64,000 nucleotides of DNA from Paenibacillus profundus (GTDB lineage Bacteria > Bacillota > Bacilli > Paenibacillales > Paenibacillaceae), in NCBI RefSeq assembly GCF_021369635.1, contig NZ_JAJNBZ010000005.1, positions 124,001 through 188,000 of the forward strand, in the 5' to 3' direction. Position 1 is the stretch's first letter. Each line of letters begins with the position of its first letter. This document shows positions 53,235-62,401 of the stretch, in pieces. A program made the translations under genes and the position numbers. The notes under the pieces are model-generated. The model made no database searches and was not told the origin of the DNA. It worked only from the letters and a program-made list of their open reading frames with translations.

Positions 53235-53603
53235 CTACCACAATGAATCATCATTTTGTTGCTCCGCTAACTGGCGGCGAACCAGCGCTTTAAGTGGATC
53301 TTCAGGTACTGTGACCGTAATCGCGCCCTCCTGGCCTGAGACTCGCACCTGACAGGCGAGACGCAGCCCTTGGGTAGAGTCGACTCCAAGCTTCCGCATT
53401 TCAGGTGGACTGGGCGGAGTTAACAAGCGCTCATCGCCCTCTACGTCGACCTTGCACATCAAGCATCCCGCTTTGCCGTCACAGCGCGTACGAACCGGAA
53501 CCCCGGCCCTTCTGGCCGCATCAAGCAGCGACACGGCGTGCTTCATCTCTATCTCAATGCCTTGGGGTTCAAAGCGAACTCGCGTTCCCACAGATGCAGC
53601 CAT
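53235..53603 (-). CDS. 2Fe-2S ferredoxin
   Basis: This 122-residue protein has four ligand Cys at 41, 47, 50 and 84 in the pattern C-x5-C-x2-C-x33-C, close to plant-type ferredoxins. The start is uncertain. ATG at 53603 has AAAGG directly adjacent, while a GTG four codons later has better spacing. It follows the nucleotidyltransferase-like gene by 32 bases. Its spacing between the first two Cys is one residue longer than in most plant-type ferredoxins. Electron partner unknown. Confidence 0.82.
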   Translation of the reverse strand: MAASVGTRVRFEPQGIEIEMKHAVSLLDAARRAGVPVRTRCDGKAGCLMCKVDVEGDERLLTPPSPPEMRKLGVDSTQGLRLACQVRVSGQEGAITVTVPEDPLKALVRRQLAEQQNDDSLW

Positions 53604-53635
53604 CCTTTCATATTGTGAAATCGATGTATGATTTA

Positions 53636-54247
53636 CTAGTGAGAAGTAAAAATATGGCTCATGATGTCTGGACACAGTTCGGCAAGAGCTTCTGATAGCT
53701 GGGCATGCTCTGAACATTGGGCCCACACCATTCTCATCGAATCCACATGAAGCTGGGGCGATTGATTCATTACACTGACAATAGACTGCACACGGTCTTT
53801 ACGTTCACGCAGCACGTTGAAGACAAGCTCATGAGCAAGCGGCATGACATGTACGAAAGTATGACCTAGCTGCACTTCCAAGCCATAGTTCCACAACAAG
53901 CCTCGAATGCCAGTGACATATTGTCCGAGTGGCGTTGATACAACGAAATCACCGACAAGCTCGATGGATACGCCTTTGTACTCATAATGACTCAGCAAAG
54001 AGCGGTATCTCTCCGTCTCATTCCACTCAGGTTCATCTACCGCATATGCTTTCCACAACTGCTGCAATTGGAGCCCGTCTTGTTCGTCCGCATAAATATC
54101 GACATCGCGCGGAACACCTTCCAGCTGAACGCCATGCAACGCCAAGCCGCAGCTCCCACCCAGCATCCAGCATAGGTTTTCACGTCTCGCCATGTTTGAA
54201 AAATGCTCAATCGTCTGCACAAGAGGTACGGACAATGAAGGTTTCAT
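53636..54247 (-). CDS. Nucleotidyltransferase-fold protein
   Basis: This 203-residue protein contains MLGGSCGLALHG followed by PRDVDIYADE, the GGS...DxD signature of the polymerase-beta-like nucleotidyltransferase fold (AbiEii/MNT-like). Whether a second catalytic Asp is present downstream (IELVGD) is plausible. The ATG at 54247 (MKPSLSV) has only a weak binding site. It lies between two ferredoxin genes. It has no obvious antitoxin partner, so a toxin-antitoxin role is not supported. Confidence 0.72.
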   Translation of the reverse strand: MKPSLSVPLVQTIEHFSNMARRENLCWMLGGSCGLALHGVQLEGVPRDVDIYADEQDGLQLQQLWKAYAVDEPEWNETERYRSLLSHYEYKGVSIELVGDFVVSTPLGQYVTGIRGLLWNYGLEVQLGHTFVHVMPLAHELVFNVLRERKDRVQSIVSVMNQSPQLHVDSMRMVWAQCSEHAQLSEALAELCPDIMSHIFTSH

Positions 54248-54312
54248 CAGAACTACCCCATTCCGTTTCGAATATCTATAGATGTCAACAATGTGCGTGT
54301 TCAAAAGTTGTA

Positions 54313-54612
54313 CTAAAAATAAGGCTTGTGGGCGGCGCGAATGACTCCATCCGTCTCAATAACCGCTTGACATGCAAGTCGATATCCTTCTGCAAATTCT
54401 TCTTCTTCCATGCGATCCCATTCGGCATCCGTCACTTCGGATAAATGCTCGCGTCCTTCCTCAACTACACAGCGGCAGCGTGCACACGTGCCGCGCGTGC
54501 ATGCATAATTCCAACCCACGTCCGCCTGAACGGCCGCATCCAAAAGCGTAGTACCGAGCGGCACCGTGACGGTTGCTTCCCCTGTACGTGCTGTTAATGT
54601 AATATCCGCCAT
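54313..54612 (-). CDS. 2Fe-2S ferredoxin (plant type)
   Basis: This 99-residue protein has ligand Cys at 38, 43, 46 and 81, C-x4-C-x2-C-x34-C, the plant/vertebrate ferredoxin pattern. The ATG at 54612 has AAGGAG 9 bases upstream. It precedes the nucleotidyltransferase-like gene and the second ferredoxin gene on the same strand. Confidence 0.92.
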   Translation of the reverse strand: MADITLTARTGEATVTVPLGTTLLDAAVQADVGWNYACTRGTCARCRCVVEEGREHLSEVTDAEWDRMEEEEFAEGYRLACQAVIETDGVIRAAHKPYF

Positions 54613-54645
54613 CAAAAGTCACTCCTTCCGCCAAAGTTTTATGTA

Positions 54646-54825
54646 TTACACAATCGATATAATTCCATACAGCATTCCCGCTAACAGCATGATGAAAGCG
54701 ATAAAAGAAAGGATACCACGAATCCATCCTTTCGTCTTATGCCTGGCAAACATAATCAGAAATGCGGAAAAAGCCATGAGGCCAATTCCGATAAAGGATA
54801 CCCACATCTTAGTCATACTGTCCAT
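54646..54825 (-). CDS. yphE: Small membrane protein, YphE/DUF2768-like
   Basis: This 59-residue protein has two predicted membrane helices (about 7-25 and 38-58) joined by a basic loop HKTKGW. It matches the YphE/DUF2768 family in size and position between spoIVA-yphF and gpsA. The ATG at 54825 (MDSMTKM) follows GGGAG 10 bases upstream. Confidence 0.72.
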   Translation of the reverse strand: MDSMTKMWVSFIGIGLMAFSAFLIMFARHKTKGWIRGILSFIAFIMLLAGMLYGIISIV

Positions 54826-54881
54826 TTTCCCGATTCTCCCATCTGCGCAAACTGCTCTCATTATACCATCCGTCTTAAAAG

Positions 54882-54920
54882 AACAAAAGACGACACGTTA
54901 GCTTATCGCTAACGTGTCGT
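54882..54920 (-). terminator. Terminator after spoVIF-like gene
   Basis: ACGACACGTTAGC / GCTAACGTGTCGT with a 5-base loop is followed by CTTTTGTTC on the minus strand, 31 bases past the stop. Confidence 0.9.
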
Positions 54921-54951
54921 CTTTCTCGATCAAGAAACATAGGAATGAAGC

Positions 54952-55230
54952 TTATTTCTTCATGATCAGCTTCATGATGCCTTCCAAGTTGCTTGGGTTC
55001 GTACCGCTTCGCTTGACGGTGCTCACAATCTCATTTATCGTAGCTTCCGTTACAGGCAGTTTGGCCATTGAAGCGACTTGTTTAATCAACTGCCGCAGTT
55101 GGGCTTCACTTTGCATCGTACTCGGCTTCACCCCGCCGGCAATCTTTTTTATTTGATTTTCGGTAATATGTTTGCCGGTCTTCTTGTTAATCGCGTTCAA
55201 TGCGTCCTTAGAAAATTTATTGTTCGGCAT
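54952..55230 (-). CDS. spoVIF: Stage VI sporulation protein F-like
   Basis: This 92-residue basic protein matches the SpoVIF family: KDALNAINKKTGKHIT, the RQLIKQVASMAKLPVTEATINEIV core and the NLEGIMKLIMKK tail. SpoVIF helps assemble the spore coat under late mother-cell control in B. subtilis. GAGGAGG lies 7 bases before the ATG at 55230. A candidate sigma-K type promoter lies just upstream, which fits that role. Confidence 0.85.
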   Translation of the reverse strand: MPNNKFSKDALNAINKKTGKHITENQIKKIAGGVKPSTMQSEAQLRQLIKQVASMAKLPVTEATINEIVSTVKRSGTNPSNLEGIMKLIMKK

Positions 55231-55258
55231 TTTGTCCCTCCTCGGGTCAGACTTCATA

Positions 55259-55287
55259 CAGTGTATGATAAGTCCCGTTCAAAGGTG
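55259..55287 (-). promoter_or_regulatory. Candidate sigma-K promoter of the spoVIF-like gene
   Basis: CACC (55287-55284), 16 bases, then CATACACTG (55267-55259) on the minus strand fits the mACm-N16-CATAnnnTA pattern except for one base. It is about 30 bases before the start codon. Confidence 0.4.
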
Positions 55288-55321
55288 AAAAAGTACCGAC
55301 AAATATCCTAACGATGTCGCA

Positions 55322-56353
55322 TTATGACCACGACGATTTCGCGACTTCTTCGATTTCATTTTTGCGAACGCGGCCCATTAAATGTTCGACTGCTTTCTTC
55401 GGTTCTTTGCCATCAAATAAGACGCGGTGCAATTGCTCAGTAATTGGCAATTGGACATCATACTGCCGCGCGAGCAAATAGGCGGCTTTCGTGGTCCGAA
55501 TACCTTCTACGACCATTCCCATCTGCGACAGCACCTCATCCACAGCATGCCCTTGGCCGATAAGCGAGCCGGCACGCCAGTTCCGGCTGTGCTGACTCGT
55601 ACACGTAACGACCAGATCGCCAACACCGGCAAGACCAGCAAACGTTAGTGCGTTCGCGCCCATCACGACGCCGAGCCGGGCAATCTCCGCAAGTCCTCTC
55701 GTGATGAGGGCCGCTTTCGCGTTGTCGCCGTATCCGATGCCGTCTGACAATCCGGCCCCTAGCGCGATAATGTTCTTAAGCGAGCCGGCCAGCTCAACTC
55801 CAATAACGTCCTGATTCGTATACACGCGGAAAAACGATTCGTTCATGAACAGATCCTGCGCTTTTTCTCCCGTCTCCGTCGAAGTGGATGCTACAACTAC
55901 CGTAGTCGGGCATTGTCTGACGACTTCTTCCGCATGACTTGGTCCGGATAATACGGCAATACGGTCTTCCCCGCATTCCAATTCTTCGGCAATCACTTCA
56001 GACATACGCTTTAACGTTTCGGTCTCGAATCCCTTCGTTGCATGTACGATTATCATCTTATCCGTAAAGTAAGGCTTCATCTGCCGCGTCACTTGACGCA
56101 TTGCAGCCGACGGCGCCACGATGAGGCAAGCTTCCGCACCCTCCATCGCTTCTTCCATGGAGCATGTCGCATGAAGGTCAGGGTGCAACGTAACGTCCGG
56201 CAAATATTTATGATTGCTATGCTTCGTATTTATTTCTTCCGCCTGGCGTTCATTCCGGGTCCATAGCGAGACGTTGCATCCGTTCTGAGCCAATACCTCG
56301 CTGAGCGCAGTTCCCCAACTTCCCGCGACGAACACCGCGACCTTAACGGACAC
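55322..56353 (-). CDS. gpsA: Glycerol-3-phosphate dehydrogenase [NAD(P)+]
   Basis: This 343-residue enzyme makes sn-glycerol-3-phosphate for phospholipids. ELAGSLKNIIALGAGLSDGIGYGDN, with catalytic Lys, is intact. The Rossmann loop reads VFVAGSWGTAL where the family has GxGxWG, so the first Gly is Val (GTC instead of GGC). The start is GTG at 56353, with GGAGG 8 bases upstream. It overlaps plsY by 11 bases. All other conserved regions are normal, so the gene is probably expressed, but the substitution may affect cofactor binding. Confidence 0.95.
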   Translation of the reverse strand: MSVKVAVFVAGSWGTALSEVLAQNGCNVSLWTRNERQAEEINTKHSNHKYLPDVTLHPDLHATCSMEEAMEGAEACLIVAPSAAMRQVTRQMKPYFTDKMIIVHATKGFETETLKRMSEVIAEELECGEDRIAVLSGPSHAEEVVRQCPTTVVVASTSTETGEKAQDLFMNESFFRVYTNQDVIGVELAGSLKNIIALGAGLSDGIGYGDNAKAALITRGLAEIARLGVVMGANALTFAGLAGVGDLVVTCTSQHSRNWRAGSLIGQGHAVDEVLSQMGMVVEGIRTTKAAYLLARQYDVQLPITEQLHRVLFDGKEPKKAVEHLMGRVRKNEIEEVAKSSWS

Positions 56354-56957
56354 GTGGCATTCCTCCTTTTTTCGAGCCTAAACGGTTCTCCGTCCCTTTC
56401 ACCAGCTTGACAATGTTGCCGCGATGACGATAGAACGCAAACGCGCACAACAGCAAGCTGCCCCAGAATATACTCCAATCATAACGGAATAGCAACAAGA
56501 ATACCGGGGTCATCGTCGTAAAAATCAAAGAACCTAGAGACACATAACGCTTCCATACAATCGAGGCGATCGCAAGAACACCGGCGCAGAGCGCTGGCCA
56601 GAACGCCAAAATCGCCAACACGCCGATCGTCGTTGCAATCCCCTTTCCGCCGCGGAACCGGAAATATATCGGCCAGTTATGACCAGCGATGGCCGCAATT
56701 CCGCACAGCACCATCACCCATGAATCATCTCCAAGCCAACGTCCAATTAGAACGGCGATAATCCCTTTGACTGCGTCTAACAATAATACGCCAATTGCAG
56801 GACCCTTCCCCAGCACCCGCAGCGTATTGGTCGCTCCGGCATTGCCGCTTCCATGCTGGCGAATATCGATACCCCGCAGCCATTTCCCTATGAGCAGACT
56901 GAAGCTGACTGAGCCGAGCAAATAACTGACTACGATCGCAATTATAGACAAGGTCAC
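56343..56957 (-). CDS. plsY: Acyl-phosphate:glycerol-3-phosphate acyltransferase PlsY
   Basis: This 204-residue membrane enzyme acylates glycerol-3-phosphate at position 1 using acyl-phosphate. GSGNAGATNTLRVLG and GHNWPIYFRFRGGKGIAT are its substrate-binding loops; five helices are predicted. It uses a GTG start and overlaps gpsA, which provides its substrate. Translational coupling is likely. Confidence 0.95.
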   Translation of the reverse strand: MTLSIIAIVVSYLLGSVSFSLLIGKWLRGIDIRQHGSGNAGATNTLRVLGKGPAIGVLLLDAVKGIIAVLIGRWLGDDSWVMVLCGIAAIAGHNWPIYFRFRGGKGIATTIGVLAILAFWPALCAGVLAIASIVWKRYVSLGSLIFTTMTPVFLLLFRYDWSIFWGSLLLCAFAFYRHRGNIVKLVKGTENRLGSKKGGMPRVR

Positions 56958-56969
56958 CTCAGCTCGCCC

Positions 56970-58292
56970 CTAACCTTCATCGGATTTCCGGCGTGTGAAT
57001 AACCGGATCGGTGTGCCTTCAAAGTCAAACGAAGCACGGATGCGATTATCCAAATAACGCTCATAGGAGAAATGCATTAGCTCCGGATCATTGACGAAGA
57101 TCACGATCGTCGGCGGCTTCACCGCAACCTGCGTCGCATAATTAATGCGCAGGCGTCGTCCCTTATCCGTTGGAGGCGGGTTGTAAGCAACCGCATCCGA
57201 TACGACATCGTTCAGGAGGTGCGTCGGAATGCGCTTCGCATGCTGCTGCGCGACATGTTCGATAACCGGGAGCAGTTTATGTAATCGCTGCTTCGTCTTT
57301 GCGGATAAGAACACGATTGGAGCGTATGTCATAAACAGGAAATGATCGCGAATCTTTTGTTCGAATTGATGCATCGTTTTATCATCTTTCGACACGATAT
57401 CCCACTTATTGACGACAAACAACACGGCCTTGCCCGCTTCATGAGCATAGCCTGCGATATGTTTGTCTTGTTCGATAATCCCTTCCTCGCCGTTGATGAT
57501 TACCAGTACGACGTCAGCACGTTCAATCGCCTTCAGAGAACGCATTACGCTGTATTTTTCAGTCGTCTCATAGACCTTTCCGCGTTTCCGCATTCCAGCC
57601 GTATCGATAATAACGAACCTCTGTCCGTCCTTCTCAAACGGGGTGTCAATCGCATCCCTGGTCGTACCAGCCACGTCGCTCACGATAACGCGTTCTTCAC
57701 CTAGAATGGCATTGACAAGCGATGACTTGCCTACGTTAGGCCGCCCGATAAGAGCTACCTTAATGACATCATCATCATATTCCTCATCGGTTAGATCCGG
57801 AAATTTCTCAACAACCTCATCTAATAAATCCCCCAATCCGGTACCATGTGAACCCGAGATCGGAATCGGATCACCGAAGCCTAAGCTATAAAACTCATAA
57901 ATATCGTCCATGCGATTCAAATTATCCACTTTATTCACCGCAACGATAACCGGCTTGCCGGATCGGAACAACATTTGCGCCACTTCTTCATCGGCTTGGG
58001 TCACACCGGTCTTGGCATCACACATGAACACGATGACGTCAGATTCCTCAATCGCGAGTTCGGCTTGAACCCGGATTGAACGGAGCATCTCATCTTCTCC
58101 GTAAACCTCAATTCCGCCCGTGTCAATAATGCTGAACGGCTTCCCGTTCCATTCGCCCGTCCCGTAGATACGGTCGCGTGTCACGCCAGGCTTGTCCTCT
58201 ACAATGGCCAATCGGTCGCCGATAATTCGGTTAAAAATGGTGGACTTGCCGACATTCGGCCGCCCGACGATGGCAACAACGGGTTTTGCCAT
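56970..58292 (-). CDS. der: Ribosome biogenesis GTPase Der (EngA)
   Basis: This 440-residue protein has two GTPase domains (GRPNVGKST near 9, GRPNVGKSS near 185) and a C-terminal KH-like domain. It acts in 50S subunit assembly. The ATG at 58292 (MAKPVVAIV) has AAGGAG 8 bases upstream. It lies 12 bases before plsY on the same strand, as in B. subtilis. Confidence 0.97.
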   Translation of the reverse strand: MAKPVVAIVGRPNVGKSTIFNRIIGDRLAIVEDKPGVTRDRIYGTGEWNGKPFSIIDTGGIEVYGEDEMLRSIRVQAELAIEESDVIVFMCDAKTGVTQADEEVAQMLFRSGKPVIVAVNKVDNLNRMDDIYEFYSLGFGDPIPISGSHGTGLGDLLDEVVEKFPDLTDEEYDDDVIKVALIGRPNVGKSSLVNAILGEERVIVSDVAGTTRDAIDTPFEKDGQRFVIIDTAGMRKRGKVYETTEKYSVMRSLKAIERADVVLVIINGEEGIIEQDKHIAGYAHEAGKAVLFVVNKWDIVSKDDKTMHQFEQKIRDHFLFMTYAPIVFLSAKTKQRLHKLLPVIEHVAQQHAKRIPTHLLNDVVSDAVAYNPPPTDKGRRLRINYATQVAVKPPTIVIFVNDPELMHFSYERYLDNRIRASFDFEGTPIRLFTRRKSDEG

Positions 58293-58418
58293 GCAGTTCA
58301 CTCCTTCATCTTTTGCAACATATACACGTACATCATCATATCAAAAAATTGGCCCCTTGGCTAACCAATTTGCAGGAGCACTCTCCATTTTTCAGCGCAC
58401 ATTCCAGAACGCTCACCT

Positions 58419-59024
58419 TCAATCTGCCTGCTTCCATTTTGTGCCTCTCCATCTGCCCTTTATCCATTGCATTGCAGCTGTAACCATTCGAACGGTCATA
58501 AAGGACACCCACCATACATCCTGCAGCCCCGCACTCCCGAGCTCAGAAGACGCTCCGCTTTTCACTTGAATAAATAAATCTCCGCAAGCCAGTCCGAGTG
58601 TAAGCACGATCCATTGATACGTCCACCGTCTGGATACAGATAGAACCATCAAGCTGATAATCGCCGCGATGATCCATTCCTTGCTGAATTGTCGGAGCAA
58701 GCTGATGGATGACCATTTTAACAGCTCTAGCCACAACCAAGCGGCAGCAACCAATCCGATGTGACCTAATAAAGTAAAGCCGCGCAGCCTAATGAACTGA
58801 TCCAACAGGAGCAGCACTGCGACAAGGCACCATAACAACCATGCTGCATTTACTTTGCCTGCTGCAGCTATCGTAACGGTGAATCGGTTCAGCAATATCC
58901 AAGACACCCCGATACAGATAATCCAGCGCCACGATACGTGTCTCAGCACAACGGTTCGCCAGCCGCTCGCCAATAAGATGAAGAAGCAGATCCATACAAT
59001 AAAAGACAGTATCCCAGGTGTCAA
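58419..59024 (-). CDS. yphA: Membrane protein YphA-like
   Basis: This 201-residue protein has about six membrane helices and no catalytic motif. It occupies the position of B. subtilis yphA next to der; the match is by position and type. The start is TTG at 59024, with GGAG 8 bases upstream. Function is unknown. Confidence 0.68.
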   Translation of the reverse strand: MTPGILSFIVWICFFILLASGWRTVVLRHVSWRWIICIGVSWILLNRFTVTIAAAGKVNAAWLLWCLVAVLLLLDQFIRLRGFTLLGHIGLVAAAWLWLELLKWSSISLLRQFSKEWIIAAIISLMVLSVSRRWTYQWIVLTLGLACGDLFIQVKSGASSELGSAGLQDVWWVSFMTVRMVTAAMQWIKGRWRGTKWKQAD

Positions 59025-59069
59025 GCTTCCATCTCCCTAACGTTTCTTCGTATTATTTGAAGGGAGATA

Positions 59070-59104
59070 TAAAAATAATCGGCGGACTCGCAATGAGTCC
59101 GCCG
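59070..59104 (-). terminator. Terminator after rpsA
   Basis: CGGCGGACTC / GAGTCCGCCG with a 5-base loop, followed by ATTATTTTTAT on the minus strand, starts 19 bases past the rpsA stop. Confidence 0.92.
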
Positions 59105-59122
59105 AAAAATAATGAATTCAAC

Positions 59123-60337
59123 TTATTTTTTAAATTTGTTCAGCATGTCGCCAAAGCGTTCGCCTAATGTCACGCTCATTGCTTGGTTGTTGAGAGATAC
59201 GTTCGGGTTGTTCAGTTCTTCCTTGATTCTCTTCTCTGGCTTCGGAGCTTGAGCTGGAGCTTCTTCCGTTTCTTTAATGCTCAAGCTAACGCGTTTCTCT
59301 GCAGGATTGAAGTCCAACACCTTCACTTGCACCGTCTGACCTTGCTTCAATACTTCGAACGGAGTCGCGATATGACGGTGAGCGATTTGGGAAATATGAA
59401 CCAGACCTTCCACGCCAGGCGTCACTTCAACGAACGCACCGAAATCAACGAGACGTTTTACTTCACCGCTGATGATGTCGCCTGTCTTGATCTTATCAGC
59501 AGCTTGCTCCCAAGGCCCCGGTTGAGTCGCTTTAATGCTCAGACTAATCTTGCCGTTGGCAGGGTCAACTTTCAATACTTTTACTCTCACTTGTTGGCCT
59601 TCTTGTACAACATCGGACGGTTTATCGACATGCTGCCATGCGATTTCGGACACGTGTACCAATCCGTCCACGCCGCCTACGTCAACAAATGCGCCGAATT
59701 GTGTCAAGCGTTGTACGGTACCTTCCAATTCCTGACCTTCTTGAAGGTTCGCCATCACGCGTAGTTTGTTCGCTTCGAACTCTTCTTCCAATACATCTTT
59801 TTGAGAAAGAATAAGTTTGTTGTTTTCGCGATCGATTTCTTTTACTTTCACGCGCAGCGTACGACCTTTGTAGTCGCTGAAATCTTCAACAAAATGACGT
59901 TCTACCATGGAGGCAGGAATAAATGCGCGCACGCCTACATCTGCGACGATGCCGCCTTTCACTACGTCTGCAACCGTTACTTCGAACACCTCTTGATTGT
60001 CGAAGCGCTGCTGCATCAAGTCCCAGGATTGTTCGCCGTCGACTTGACGTTTCGAAAGCACGAGACGTTCTTTCTCATCATCGATGCTTACTACTTTACA
60101 TTCCACTTCTTGGCCTACCTCAACAACATCCGAAGCTTTGTCAACGGATACGGCAGACAGCTCGCGGATAGGAATTACACCGTCATATTTATATCCAATG
60201 CTTACAAATGCTTGGTTGTCATCGATTTTGACAATCGCGCCTTTGACGGTGTCACCTTTTTTCAAGGTTACGATGTTCTCCATCGCTTCTTGGTTAGCCG
60301 TTTCGGCCGTTTCATTCACTTTTGTTTCTTCAGACAT
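59123..60337 (-). CDS. rpsA: Ribosomal protein S1 homologue (30S-associated, four S1 domains)
   Basis: This 404-residue protein has four tandem S1 RNA-binding repeats (about 20-85, 105-170, 195-260, 280-345) and a Glu/Pro-rich tail. Gram-positive S1 homologues with four repeats (YpfD type) lack the ribosome-docking domains of the E. coli protein. GAGGAGG precedes the ATG. It is isolated, with a terminator after it and a 249-base gap (60338-60586) before it. The gap shows no gene or clear promoter. Confidence 0.95.
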   Translation of the reverse strand: MSEETKVNETAETANQEAMENIVTLKKGDTVKGAIVKIDDNQAFVSIGYKYDGVIPIRELSAVSVDKASDVVEVGQEVECKVVSIDDEKERLVLSKRQVDGEQSWDLMQQRFDNQEVFEVTVADVVKGGIVADVGVRAFIPASMVERHFVEDFSDYKGRTLRVKVKEIDRENNKLILSQKDVLEEEFEANKLRVMANLQEGQELEGTVQRLTQFGAFVDVGGVDGLVHVSEIAWQHVDKPSDVVQEGQQVRVKVLKVDPANGKISLSIKATQPGPWEQAADKIKTGDIISGEVKRLVDFGAFVEVTPGVEGLVHISQIAHRHIATPFEVLKQGQTVQVKVLDFNPAEKRVSLSIKETEEAPAQAPKPEKRIKEELNNPNVSLNNQAMSVTLGERFGDMLNKFKK

Positions 60338-60586
60338 GTGAAATACCTCCTCGATTGAAACCCCATTTATTGAAACCTGCTATGCAGGAATCATAAGGAA
60401 CTCTTATCTATGTCTCTTCAAAAAGATAAAGACCTCGATAAGTGGATGCTATTATGCGAACCTGAAATCTAACGTTCCATAAGGATATCCGTATAGAAAT
60501 TCAGATGTCGTAACGAAATTAAGGGTATAACCTGTAAATAATACCTGTAGTATCTTTCCTAATGAGAAAAACATGCATGCGCTGTA

Positions 60587-61177
60587 TCATGAAGAAGCAG
60601 TTTCTTCCTTAATGATACGTTGGATATGCTCCATAATGCGTTCCGTTGCTCTCTCGAGCACGTCGCTTCCCTTCTCTGCCAGCAGATCTGACATATCGAT
60701 TGGCGGACCGTAACACACTCTAGTCTTGCGAAATAGTTTGTAGTTGCCGATCACGGCCACAGGCACAATGGTAGCTCTGCTTCGCAACGCTATCATCGCA
60801 GCGCCCTTCTTCGCAGCAACCGCTCCGTCTGTGTTACGGGTGCCTTCCGGGAATATTCCCATAATCTCGCCGTCGTTCAGCAATTGGAATGCCGTGCGGA
60901 TCGTTTCTTTACTTACACCGCCGCGCTTAACGGGAAACGCTCCCAACGCGTCTATTGCCGGGCCGAATACTGGAACTTTGAACAGTTCCGCTTTGGCCAT
61001 GAATCGGATGCGCCGATCGAGCAGTATTCCAATAGCCGGGGGATCCAACAAGCTGATATGGTTGGAGCACAAGACGACCCCGCCCTCTTTAGGCACATAA
61101 TGTTTGTTTTTCGCTTCAAATCGGAACAGAATCCGGTAGAAGAATCGAAGCAGCGCCCTGCAAAACGTATAGAACAT
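60587..61177 (-). CDS. plsC: 1-acyl-sn-glycerol-3-phosphate acyltransferase
   Basis: This 196-residue membrane-associated enzyme makes phosphatidic acid. The catalytic motif is NHISLLD (H-x4-D) near 38-44, and FPEGTR near 116 binds the phosphate. It follows cmk by 18 bases, so the two are probably co-transcribed, and completes the lipid precursor path with gpsA and plsY in this window. Confidence 0.95.
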   Translation of the reverse strand: MFYTFCRALLRFFYRILFRFEAKNKHYVPKEGGVVLCSNHISLLDPPAIGILLDRRIRFMAKAELFKVPVFGPAIDALGAFPVKRGGVSKETIRTAFQLLNDGEIMGIFPEGTRNTDGAVAAKKGAAMIALRSRATIVPVAVIGNYKLFRKTRVCYGPPIDMSDLLAEKGSDVLERATERIMEHIQRIIKEETASS

Positions 61178-61195
61178 AGTAGCTACGGTTCACCA

Positions 61196-61885
61196 TCACT
61201 TTCGTATGATCGCGCGATCTACGATGACGCGCACGACATCGGCGATTGTCATTCCCGTCGTATCCAGCAGAACGGCATCTTCCGCTTGCTTTAACGGGGA
61301 AACTTCACGCGTCTCGTCTTGTCGGTCACGGTCGGCGATTTCCTGGATGAAATGCTCCAGCGAAGCATTCTCCTTGTCTTTCCATTCCTCGTATCGCCGG
61401 CGAGCCCGTTCTTCTACGGAAGCGGTTATGAACCACTTCATTTCCGCATCAGGAAGCACATGTGTACCGATATCACGGCCGTCCATGACCACCCCTTTGC
61501 GCTTTGCCATTTGACGCTGCATTTCAACCAGTTGTTCTCGTACGACTCCGACTTGCGCGTATAATGAAGCCAAGCGGCTCATTTCAGACGTTCGTATCGC
61601 ATCCGTCACGTCTTCTCCATTCAGAAAGACGAATTGACGTTCCGCTTCCGGCCGCAGTTCAATTCTCAAGCACTTCATCTCTTCCGAAAGCGCATCCGTC
61701 TCATCCGGACGTATGCATACCCGTGTCATATGTAATGATACGGCACGATACATGGCGCCCGTATCAATATAAACATATCCTAGCTCACGAGCGACGAGGC
61801 GGGCAACCGTACTCTTTCCAGCTCCTGCAGGCCCGTCGATGGCGATATTCATTCGTTGCGTCGTAGTCTCACACTGTTGTGTCAA
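61196..61885 (-). CDS. cmk: Cytidylate kinase
   Basis: This 229-residue kinase phosphorylates CMP and dCMP. GPAGAGKST is the P-loop, GYVYIDTGAMYRA binds the nucleotide and GRDIGTHVLPDAEMKWF closes the site. The start is TTG at 61885, with AAGGAG 9 bases upstream; the first ATG 11 codons later lacks a binding site. The extra 11 residues look unstructured. Confidence 0.96.
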   Translation of the reverse strand: MTQQCETTTQRMNIAIDGPAGAGKSTVARLVARELGYVYIDTGAMYRAVSLHMTRVCIRPDETDALSEEMKCLRIELRPEAERQFVFLNGEDVTDAIRTSEMSRLASLYAQVGVVREQLVEMQRQMAKRKGVVMDGRDIGTHVLPDAEMKWFITASVEERARRRYEEWKDKENASLEHFIQEIADRDRQDETREVSPLKQAEDAVLLDTTGMTIADVVRVIVDRAIIRK

Positions 61886-61973
61886 CGGGACTGACTCCTT
61901 CCCTAGTCATACCTGTAAGAATCTTTATGAACACGCACTGTAAATAGAAACCACAGTAGTAACGTTCATTCAA

Positions 61974-61995
61974 GAAAAAAGCAGGCATTGCCTGC
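61974..61995 (-). terminator. Terminator between the YpfB-like gene and cmk
   Basis: GCAGGC / GCCTGC with loop AAT, followed by TTTTTTCTTG on the minus strand, lies about 90 bases past the YpfB-like stop. It is followed by 88 bases of leader before cmk. Confidence 0.82.
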
Positions 61996-62087
61996 GACGT
62001 GAAAATTATACCACACTTAAAAAAGGGATGCAAAACGAGTCTGCTTCAAAAAAGAGTTGCGGTTCGGTTGGATGTCACTAATTATGC

Positions 62088-62333
62088 CTAGGACACGTAC
62101 TTATAAAGAATTCCTTCCAACCGTTCCACCGGACATAAATAATGGCGAAATCCGCCAATCAAGAGCAAACATTGGGCGGCAACGACCAGGATGACGAACG
62201 AAATACATATGCGCGTCACCCAGCGGGCACAGTTGTCCCAATACAGCAACAGCCGGTATTTTTCATCTTCGAATTCATGCTCCTTCATCTCCTGAGGAAC
62301 ATGCTTGCTGCGATGCGGCCACACTGTTCTCAT
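62088..62333 (-). CDS. ypfB: Small membrane protein, YpfB/DUF5359-like
   Basis: This 81-residue protein has one strong membrane helix (about 42-65: CISFVILVVAAQCLLLIGG), with a charged cytoplasmic N-terminus. It holds the position of YpfB between cmk and the PilZ gene. The ATG at 62333 follows GGGGTGA; an ATG one codon earlier is equally possible. Function is unknown. Confidence 0.65.
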   Translation of the reverse strand: MRTVWPHRSKHVPQEMKEHEFEDEKYRLLLYWDNCARWVTRICISFVILVVAAQCLLLIGGFRHYLCPVERLEGILYKYVS

Positions 62334-62401
62334 CATACTCACCCCACATTTTATTGTGGTAGTATATCGTCAGGATGGAAAAATTATGCGGCTGGTATGT
62401 A

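Noticed and set aside
53636-54247. AbiEii-type toxin of a toxin-antitoxin system
   Set aside because: Only the nucleotidyltransferase-fold signature is present; the neighbours are ferredoxins and there is no AbiEi-like antitoxin gene.
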